Shown: positions 55,430-64,000 of the stretch, one piece after another
How the letters are laid out: every line of letters begins with the position of its first letter
How positions within the stretch are numbered: the first letter of the stretch is position 1
NCBI RefSeq assembly: GCF_014839805.1
Contig: NC_051119.1
Coordinates: forward strand, 7,619,245 to 7,683,244
Length of the DNA stretch: 64,000 nucleotides
From: Manduca sexta
Lineage: Eukaryota > Arthropoda > Insecta > Lepidoptera > Sphingidae
Direction of reading: 5' to 3'
The notes under the pieces: generated by a model
The model's input: the letters and a program-made list of their open reading frames with translations, nothing else
Databases searched by the model: none
What the model was told of the DNA's origin: nothing
Made by a program: the position numbers and the translations under genes

Positions 55430-58302
55430 TTGGGCAGGAGAGGGTTTACAACAACTTTTATACTACTTTACATTTTTTCAGTAAGACCGGAAAAAAACTC
55501 TTTCCGTGTTGTGGTATAATATGGAACTAATTTCTTGTTCTGACGACGTTTTCTTCAAAACAGAAAAGCAAAGTGGCGCGCATGCACCAGGTCCTAATTC
55601 TCCTGGCCAGCGTACACATACCCGTACGAGCCGGCTGTTTCATGCTGAACACATATTTACCTCGTGACTGCCAAGTACTTACTTTGAGTGAAAAGAGGTA
55701 TGAAGAGGCAGTGCTGTTGTATTTCATACAATTAAAAACCCACAAGTTATAGATATAATCATAATTTATTTTATAACTCAAAAAAGCGTGAGTTTCGATG
55801 CGCGACTGGAGTTTACTCCTTCAGTATCTACTTGAAACATGCACAGAAGGAAAATATTAACGCTTCTCGTAAAATACTTATAGTACGTATCTATAATGTG
55901 TCGTAAATAAAATCTGTTACGTCAGTACACGCCAGTACATGTCAGTTACATTCTGATGGGCAGAAATATTTTTTATTTTATTTTATTTGGGTGGCTCACA
56001 GCTATCAATAACCGAGTACGAAATGAACACAATAGATAAGACAATTGCGAGTCACCGCAGATAATTTTTAAAAATTACTTAATTTTAAATAATCTCAAAG
56101 TGAAAGGTGTGCAGGCATTTTGCGCATAAAAACGTAACGCTTCTACAAATCTCACTCATAATATTTCCATACCCGGAGCCACAAATAAAAATCGATTCGA
56201 AAATACAATAGAAAATGCAATTTCCCTTGTTAAATACTTGAATACCGTTGAATAATATGCTTCCATTTGAACCGCGTCATCGGAAGCGATTGTTCCACTC
56301 GACCGGCGCGAGTTTCTTTAAAATTGTTCCATTCATCGTCGTTCATGTGTGCTAATGTCGTAATACTGAAGTTATGTCGAGTCATTTTAATATAAAAAAT
56401 CGACAAGATTTAAAATAGACATTACATTTACTTATTTATTTCAATATCAATACACACGGCCGGCGGAAATTCATTGAGTTTCGTAACCAAAAGGTCTCAA
56501 AGTCGTTGACTAAAAGTCAGTCTAGTTGTAGAGTTAATAACTCAACAACTAGGTTAATAGATTTGCAAGTTCTTGCAACAATATATTCTGCAATAACTTC
56601 CAGATGCGTCTACATTAGTGGCAATTTCAATAATTCTTTCCACATGAAACTCGCCGCAAAACCTGTAATCTTCAAAGTTAGTCGACTTACAATGATTGTT
56701 TACACAATAAAAAATTCATGCGGAAATCGACTTCTGCAAGTTTTCTCACTAATCTAAACCTCGCTCTTGAGTTACATATCTGAAGAATGTCAATAAATGT
56801 TTATGCAATAATTTCACCGTAAGTCTCTTAGGTATTTAAAGAATAATTTTAACTGCTGTAAGTAGAGGGCTGATACTTTTGCAGATTATGTAATGGTAGA
56901 TATTAAAAAAAACAAATATTGATATAAATAACACATGTGCAATCCCCGGTTTTTATCCTCTTAAATACTTACTATAATACAGATTTTTTCATGTAATTAA
57001 TTCTCGGTGATATTATATTCCTTGCTACAGAAAATAAAATATGAATTCGCTACGAATCGAACCGACTTTAACCACCATTAAGCTCGTGACGGAACTACCG
57101 TTTCACGGTGCGGTACGGTTATATTATATGTCTTAACGTCAATCTGCTTTTAAATATAGAACACAAAAATTATAGAGCAGTTATTTGAATAACGTTCAAA
57201 TTTCGAACAACATTTTTGAAGGCAAAAGAATTTTTGTTCATGCAGCCACAATATGATTAAACTTAAACGTACATTATTTTAATTATTTGTGTTAATTTAA
57301 TGGAACTGAATGCTATTCTTTTTTTAACTCCCTAACTCTGGAACCACTTTTACATTACATAGTATGCAATAAACGATCACTAATTAAAATGTATACGTCT
57401 GATTTCGAAATAAATGCATTTTCATAAACAATAGTCAAACACAAGACATTTATTGGCAGGTAGATAAGTTTTCAGCCAGTTATTTATGCTAAATTTTATC
57501 TCAAAAAGGCTATTTATGTGGAGCCGAAAGAAAAAGTAAACTTTCAACAATTCTCCACGGACCTCTCAGTTTTGGAATGATAGTAGTGGCGTGACTGGCG
57601 ACCTTGTAAAATCTTACTACGTGGACGACATTATGCAAAATAATCTGTATTTTAAGCACTGTATTTTAATTTTGTATCTTAGCACAAGGCAATAAAGACT
57701 AGACCTAATATCTAGTTGTACAGTGTAGTCCAAATGTAATGTCGACTATCGTTGCTGCGTTTCTTGGTACATGCAGAATTATGCCGCGCAGGCTTGTCTT
57801 ATCTGATGAATACCAGTTGACCGCGAAACGCGACTTGCCAGAATGATTTAAAAGGGCCTATCGATGAAATATTTTTAAGGTTTTTGCAGGGAAAATATGT
57901 TGATTGAGCACTAAAGTAATGCGTGTTTTTCACTCATCAGGCTAACTCGCTTTTTAAAGGCTGTTTTAATTATTGACGTTTATTAACATAAGTTCTATTA
58001 TGATATCTACAATAGTAAATGTAGTAGTAAATTTAACAATAAACACAAAACTAGAAAAACATCTCTCAAACAAAAACCACATCCGAATCAAGAAGTTTGA
58101 AACGGAGCAAATAAAAAATATATAGTTAATAGTTTCGTGGTTCCCTCTCGTGAACGCGTCCCTCCCGCCGCCGCTAAAAGCTTTCGCTTCGTGAACTAAT
58201 ATATTATTTTATTTTTATATCGTTCATGGTCGACCTTTGAACGGAAGTATCCATGTGTACTGTTTTAGTGTCTGAGATTACTTCTATTGACGGTTCAATA
58301 AT
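55430..58302. other. Intergenic; palindrome and a possible M6 trace
   Basis: Apart from the palindrome at 56522-56552, the stretch 57722-57860 contains AATGTCGACTATCG and CCGCGCAGGCTTGTC, faintly like the M6 MITE. Otherwise nothing is recognised. Confidence 0.35.
56522..56552. repeat. Near-perfect 31-bp palindrome
   Basis: CTAGTTGTAGAGTTA and TAACTCAACAACTAG flank a single central base with one mismatch. It sits in unannotated intergenic sequence; an open frame of 83 codons across it has no coding support. Confidence 0.75.
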
Positions 58303-58539
58303 AGACTGCATCGTTGGCGTATTAGAATACGTCGTGTTGAGGTCTTGGGTTCGATCCCCGGGTTTTAACAATAAAATTGGATTTTTCTTATCAGTGCGGA
58401 GTCCAGAATTTGTGCCCGATAAGGCGGTAGGCTCGCTCCCTATTATATTATAGGATCGAATACACACGGTGGAAAGTGGGTGTACCAGTTGCTCCTCTGC
58501 GTACCTCTTTAGGGATAAAAGGCGTGAGTGTGTTTGTAT
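58303..58539 (+). mobile_element. SINE S1
   Basis: Head GACTGCATCGTTGGCGTATT, box B TTGGGTTCGATCCCCGG, body GGATTTTTCTTATCAGTG, TTGTGCCCGATAAGGCGG and GGATAAAAGGCGTGAGTG tail. Overlapping open frames of 66 and 87 codons are part of the SINE. Confidence 0.83.
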
Positions 58540-58715
58540 TACTTGCGGCGTCCCCCGTGAATAATACCGGATCTATAAGTTCCACTGTATGTGTTCCTTG
58601 CTACTTCATATATAAAAATATTTGTTTATATTAATTATTAATAGATACCCATACTTACCAATATTCTCAGACATAGCTTTTACGTAAACTCCGCGGTGGC
58701 CTTCTTCGGCGCAAT

Positions 58716-58944
58716 AGAGCTCTGTCAAGGTAGCAGTAGTAACTGCAGAATTAAATCAAGTACATTTTATAATTTGTTGCTAATTAGTTACCACAATAAG
58801 GATTTTGTTGCTCAAGCCGTTTAGAAAAAAAAGCTGTCGCTGCTATCTTGATATCCAGATATACTATGGTAACTAATTAGCAGCAAATTATAAAATGTAT
58901 GTGGTTTAATTCTGCTAAGTTACCACTGCTGCCTTGAGAGAGCT
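58716..58944. mobile_element. Hairpin MITE with 78-bp terminal inverted repeats
   Basis: Arms 58716-58793 and 58867-58944 are reverse complements with few differences; the shared core is TGGTAACTAATTAGCA and AAATTATAAAATGTA. The loop is about 73 bp. Flanks GCGCAATA (58709-58716) and GCGCATTA (58945-58952) agree at seven of eight bases and are probably the target duplication. No coding capacity. The long arms would make a strong RNA hairpin if transcribed. Confidence 0.8.
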
Positions 58945-59077
58945 GCGCATTAGGGACGGCTGCAGGCTTCCTGTGACGGAAGTGTCTATTCGTTCTTGTC
59001 CGCATTAATATTGTTAATTAATAACAATATTAATTTACTTTAAATTGCATAATTGTAAAATGTAATACATTATAACT

Positions 59078-59228
59078 TTTAATTTTCGGACGACCAACAC
59101 CACAGTCCCCCTGCGAGCAGGATAGTTGCAAAGTCTTCGAAACAAGAGTAAATTACAACATAACAGCAATAAATCCGAAATATAGTTTTATTACAATAAA
59201 AAAATCGCGTAAACATAAGAACCCATTA
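59078..59228 (+). repeat. Family P copy, diverged
   Basis: GACGACCAACACCACAGTCC, AGTCTTCGAAACAAGAG, AACAGCAATAAATCCGAAA and ATCGCGTAAACATAAGAA. The CGTCGG core is lost. Confidence 0.5.
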
Positions 59229-59559
59229 TTGTTAATTACTTTAAAGTGTAACTAAGATAGAACCAATATTACAATTTGTAAATCTTGTAACGATACGTAC
59301 TCAAGTAAATAGTGTTCGTGTTCAACAAGGTAACATAAGTTATTGTTACAAGATAACTGGCGCGTACAAAATGTTACCGATAAGGAGAATCTGTTACTTA
59401 TTGCCGGCGCGTGCCGACTTAAATGAAAAAGTTGAAAAGAAAAAGGGAAAAATTGGTAAATACTTTCTTAGTAGTAGTAGCCCAGCAGTGGGAAGTATAG
59501 TGGTGTTATTGTAGAGTAAAAAATTGGGAGTTCAAGATATCTTGGAAGTTTATGTGTAC

Positions 59560-59843
59560 AGTTTATAGCTGGTGGTAGGTCTCTCATATGTGAGAGTACG
59601 CCTAGGTAAGTATCACCGCTATGTCTATTTCTGCCGTCACGCCGCAGTGTGTACTCACTATTGTGTTCCGGTTAGAAGAACATTGTAGTCAGTGTAACTG
59701 GACATAATTAGTGTCAGGATGGTGAGTGTAGTGGCATACCAAACAATACTTTATAATTCAAGGTGTTAGATGGTGTTTCTGTTTATGGGCGGTCGTATCG
59801 CTTACCATCCGACGAACGGCAAGCTTGTATGGCGTTAAAAAAA
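59560..59843 (-). repeat. Element S5
   Basis: CTGGTGGTAGGTCTCTCATA, TGTCTATTTCTGCCGTCACG, CATACCAAACAATACTTTAT and CGCTTACCATCCGACGAACG. Full in extent but mutated. Confidence 0.72.
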
Positions 59844-60677
59844 ATACCCGTCGAATTGATAACCTCCTCTTTTTTTGAAGGCGGTTAAAATAATATAGAA
59901 CCTACGCAGTTTCCTAGAAATCTATCACATACTATGAAACATAATAAACGTGTTGAATCTTTGTGTTTAAGCCTATTTATGGTAATAAGTTTACGCCATT
60001 AGGCAGGCGTTATGTTTGTAAGTTCTATTATCACGTACGTAAATTACTTACGAAAAACCTTCTTACGTAACTTCGTAATCTGGTTACAAAAACCAAAACC
60101 TTGCTATTCGCAACTTAAACCTTACATGAAACTTACGTAGGTAACTTTTTAAAAAACTTACGCATACAACACCCACATAAAATGACTAACGTAATAATTA
60201 CAAAGGGAAATGAAAAGATGAGATGATTACGGCCCCCGCCTATGATTTTATTACTGTATCATCTAATTACTGACATCCATGTAGATTCCTATCGTACATA
60301 TGGGACGGCAAGATTTTAAGGGTAGATAAAAAACCAGATTACAGGCCCACCGTCCAATACAAAATATTACCAGCAAGGGGTCTAATTATATTGGATGACT
60401 ACCAAAATAAAAAGACCGATCGTACCAAATAAAATATGTGTACATCGAGGTCTATAATAAATGGTTTATTTCATGGTCATCTGTTCATGGTTTTTATATT
60501 GATTAGTCTTATTGCGATGGTGTGACGATATGGCGCAAAAGGCTACTATTTCCTAAAGAGGTCGCCAAAGCTGCCTACATATTATAGGTATTCTGAGCTC
60601 TATTTTAGCATGTATATTGTACTGTATTTCATTTCTTTGGATTAAACTCCCTGCATCGCTGTTTCTCGAGAGCTATT

Positions 60678-60865
60678 TTTTTATTGTCGCTTGAATGACG
60701 AGATGAGCCGTTCTCTTGATGGTAAGCGGTACGACCGCCCATAAGCAGTAGAAAATCGAACACCTTGATTTACAAATTATTGTTTGGTATTCCACTGCGC
60801 TCGCCATCCTTAGACATGAGATGTTAAGTCTCATTATGTTCAGTAGTTACACTGCTTTTATGACA
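60678..60865 (+). repeat. Element S5, joined to family F9
   Basis: GACGAGATGAGCCGTTCTCT, GATGGTAAGCGGTACGACCG and CTCGCCATCCTTAGACATGA. After CATTATGTTCAGTAGTTACA the sequence leaves S5 and passes into the F9 block at 60895-61018. Confidence 0.65.
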
Positions 60866-60894
60866 TGTCCTTCTTTAAACGAGGTTCAAACAGA

Positions 60895-61018
60895 GTCCTC
60901 ATTTCCCAGTAGTCATCGGCTTGGCTGTGCCTCTGGCATTGCTTCATGGTCGGCGGTTGCTGCTTATCAGCAGGCGGCTGCTAGCTCGTTTGCCTGCCAA
61001 GGCAATAACAAAAAAAAA
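60895..61018 (+). repeat. Lepidopteran repeat 3' end, family F9
   Basis: CATCGGCTTGGCTGTGCCTC, TGGCATTGCTTCATGGTCGG, CAGCAGGCGGCTGCTAGC and tail GGCAATAACAAAAAAAAAT-like A-run. A better preserved copy of 13515-13595. Confidence 0.55.
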
Positions 61019-62207
61019 TATAATTAAAATATCACTTCAAAATTAAAATAGGAGAACCACATTTAATATCTATCTACCATATTTCGTACCATTGTCACCA
61101 AAAACCACGTGAAATGATAGCTTCTTACGTTTTATTGCTGAGTGAGTATTTCAGAAAAATAGATATAGCATATTATATGTATGCATATATGGTATTTAGT
61201 AATATCACCAAGAAAATTTTATTACAGAATAACTCGCTTATAAGCACCCTTCATTTAATAGTATAAAACTAGCAACAGATATTTACATGTAATAAAAGTT
61301 TGTTTCGTTGTTATTCGTGGCATTATATCGAATATTCCTTTGCGTGTCCAGTGCATTAAAATAAAATTTGACAGGAGTTAAGCAGAGGGTGTGAGTGACC
61401 GCGCACGCTCCCTCCGTAATTAACTAGATGGACGCGCGGCGTCGTCTGCCACTCGCTATACAGGATGTGTTAATGTACATATGTAAAATATTCTTGGTCA
61501 TATTTGAAAGCAGTAGTCATGTTTAGGAGCAGTAGATACTTTTAATCGGTGCAAATATATGAAATGTGGATGAATTTAGAACAAGCAAATACGTTATAAT
61601 CGTAGCTCAATAGTTTCTGCTTATTCCCATGAGATCATATGAGATTTTAAATGTTCAGATTTTTTTAATATTTCAAATACATTTAACGAAATACCAGGAG
61701 CTGCTTATTTGTAACTTTCCGCCGCGATATTTTCTAGAACTGTTTGTTATTTACATCTCGGTTGAGCTGTCCATAACTGCACCCGAACTGTACATGGCAG
61801 ATCTAAACATCCCACAATATTAACTTTGAAGCAGAATTCTGCAAGTCCAAACAACGCATCATCTGTGCAAACATTTGTAATATGACACACGGACTCACGC
61901 GCAAACATATCACGTGACACGCGCAGGGAAAATAAACAACGCACCCTGTATGCGAGACATACGGCCGAGAAGAACGTAATGCAGATATGCCGGGTTTAAT
62001 AATTGTTTTGAAACATAATCGTATTAAGGCGATACCTCAAGGTCCATTTTCATACATTTTGTTTCGCCTTTAATCTGGGTAACTTAACAAGTATTGGCAA
62101 GTAAAGAATTTAAATTCACGTCTAGTTAGTGATTAGTTCTCGCAGTTGAAAGAAAAACGTAAAAATAATTAATAATCATGGATATTTCGGCCTTTAAAAT
62201 TTAATAT
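61019..62207. other. Intergenic; nothing recognised
   Basis: AT-rich, with a GC-richer patch at 61380-61455. No repeat family member or plausible gene. Confidence 0.45.
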
Positions 62208-62268
62208 GACGAAATTTTTTCCCGGAAAACTCCTTCACGCAAGCGAAGCCGAGAGCAAAAGTTAGTTT
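62208..62268 (+). mobile_element. Helitron-like 3' terminus fragment
   Basis: CCCGGAAAACTCCTTCACGC, AAGCGAAGCCGAGAGC and AAAAGTTAGT. Only the last 60 bp survive. Confidence 0.55.
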
Positions 62269-62650
62269 ACTATATTTTTCTATTGCCACTAGGATAGATA
62301 GATTCCAAATGTGTAATTAGCTGTGAAGCAATGATCTATTTTTTATGGACCTGATTTATCTGATACTTTGCAAGAGAATTACAATGAAAATGAAGTGTTA
62401 AATATACCAGTGCAATAATATATCATCACTTAGTCACCGATTGAAACGATATTGCTATTTGTCCTTGCTAACGGTGTGTTGCCCTCGCCCATCCTAAATG
62501 GCGACACCTGGCCGCTGACGTCACACCCCACGCACGGACAATCACTATTATATGAAGATTAACTTTTAAACGCACTGTCAGTGCATACCAAGTTAATTAC
62601 TTTGTGGCGTATGATTAGGGGGCGTAAATTACATGACGCACCCTTGACGT

Positions 62651-64000
62651 AGCCTCACAATACTAGCCGCTGAGCTCTCATCCACTACGTTCAGCTCGTC
62701 GCTCCACCGGCCCGTGCGTCACACACTACGCTCCCTGTACGTGGTCTCACAACACTCGCTCCTGAGCTCTCATCCACTACCTTCAGCTCGTCGCTCCACC
62801 GGCCCGCGCGTCACACACTACGCTCTCTGTACGTGGTCTCACAACACTCGCTCCTGAGCTCTCATCCACTACCTTCAGCTCGTCGCTCCACCGGCCCGCG
62901 CGTCACACACTACGCTCTCTGTACGTGGTCTCACAACACTCGCTCCTGAGCTCTCATCCACTACCTTCAGCTCGTCGCTCCACCGGCCCGCGCGTCACAC
63001 ACTACGCTCTCTGTACGTGGTCTCACAACACTCGCTCCTGAGCTCTCATCCACTACGTTCAGCTCGTCGCTCCACCGGCCCGCGCGTCACACACTACGCT
63101 CCCTGTACGTGGTCTCACAACACTCGCTCCTGAGCTCTCATCCACTACCTTCAGCTCGTCGCTCCACCGGCCCGCGCGTCACACACTACGCTCTCTGTAC
63201 GTGGTCTCACAACACTCGCTCCTGAGCTCTCATCCACTACCTTCAGCTCGTCGCTCCACCGGCCCGCGCGTCACACACTACGCTCCCTGTACGTGGTCTC
63301 ACAACACTCGCTCCTGAGCTCTCATCCACTACCTTCAGCCCGTCGCTCCACCGGCCCGCGCGTCACACACTACGCTCTCTGTACGTGGTCTCACAACACT
63401 CGCTCCTGAGCTCTCATCCACTACCTTCAGCTCGTCGCTCCACCGGCCCGCGCGTCACACACTACGCTCCCTGTACGTGGTCTCACAACACTCGCTCCTG
63501 AGCTCTCATCCACTACCTTCAGCTCGTCGCTCCACCGGCCCACGCGTCACACACTACGCTCCCTGTACGTGGTCTCACAACACTCGCTCCTGAGCTCTCA
63601 TCCACTACCTTCAGCTCGTCGCTCCACCGGCCCACGCGTCACACACTACGCTCCCTGTACGTGGTCTCACAACACTCGCTCCTGAGCTCTCATCCACTAC
63701 CTTCAGCCCGTCGCTCCACCGGCCCGCGCGTCACACACTACGCTCTCTGTACGTGGTCTCACAACACTCGCTCCTGAGCTCTCATCCACTACCTTCAGCT
63801 CGTCGCTCCACCGGCCCGCGCGTCACACACTACGCTCCCTGTACGTGGTCTCACAACACTCGCTCCTGAGCTCTCATCCACTACCTTCAGCCCGTCGCTC
63901 CACCGGCCCGCGCGTCACACACTACGCTCTCTGTACGTGGTCTCACAACACTCGCTCCTGAGCTCTCATCCACTACCTTCAGCTCGTCGCTCCACCGGCC
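62651..64000 (+). repeat. 92-bp satellite, young homogeneous array
   Basis: Fourteen complete monomers start at 62671 and then every 92 bp without indels, plus 42 bp of a fifteenth at the window end; a decayed partial unit precedes them. The consensus contains TGAGCTCTCATCCACTACCT, CGCTCCACCGGCCCGCGCGT, CACACACTACGCTC and TGTACGTGGTCTCACAACAC. Differences fall at a few fixed sites (CCTTC/CGTTC, CAGCTCG/CAGCCCG, CCCGCG/CCCACG, CTCCCTG/CTCTCTG). The array continues past the window. Confidence 0.97.

Noticed and set aside
62651..64000. Regular repeat array considered as a CRISPR array
   Set aside because: There are no unique spacers: the whole 92-bp unit is repeated, and the context is eukaryotic.

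Overview
The window is a nuclear genomic segment from a moth or butterfly (Lepidoptera). Three things point there: AT-rich sequence with long introns, tRNA-derived SINEs and CTAGT-ended Helitron-like elements of lepidopteran type, and a single multi-exon host gene with canonical GT-AG introns. No rRNA gene, intact functional tRNA gene, CRISPR array or bacterial operon is visible. Most open frames of 60 codons or more lie in introns or repeats and do not look like genes.

The only host gene I can support is on the + strand from about 339 to 49651. Nine exons (339-448, 1055-1164, 9729-9904, 33672-33789, 34258-34449, 44088-44196, 44753-44853, 48017-48178, 49556-49651) give about 390 residues up to a TGA stop. 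The protein resembles the C-terminal helical region of SCAPER (S-phase cyclin A-associated protein in the ER). The start of the gene is upstream of the window. Exon phases agree at every junction except around exon 1055-1164, which carries one base too many to keep both of its plausible reading frames. Introns are very uneven: 606, 8564, 23767, 468, 9638, 556, 3163 and 1377 bp are the approximate lengths in order.

Introns and downstream DNA are filled with mobile-element debris. It includes at least ten copies of one tRNA-derived SINE (S1; two with perfect target duplications), eight copies of a second tRNA-derived SINE with an ATT-repeat tail (S2), about eleven Helitron-like fragments, RTE-type and jockey/CR1-type LINE 3' ends, an almost intact hAT-type MITE with an 8-bp target duplication (13237-13400), a 229-bp hairpin MITE (58716-58944), MITEs bracketing exon 9729-9904, and a repeat family that twice occurs as head-to-head inverted pairs. 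A 92-bp satellite occurs in two places in opposite orientation: a diverged array with 352-bp higher-order structure in the large intron (32245-32955), and a young, nearly homogeneous array that runs off the right end (62651-64000).

From 49652 to the satellite at 62651 I find no second host gene. Candidate polyadenylation signals follow the stop codon within 800 bp, and the rest is AT-rich intergenic sequence with scattered repeats. I see no convincing undescribed biological system. The items most worth checking are the exon 1055-1164 frameshift, the paired satellites and the inverted-pair retroelement-like family.
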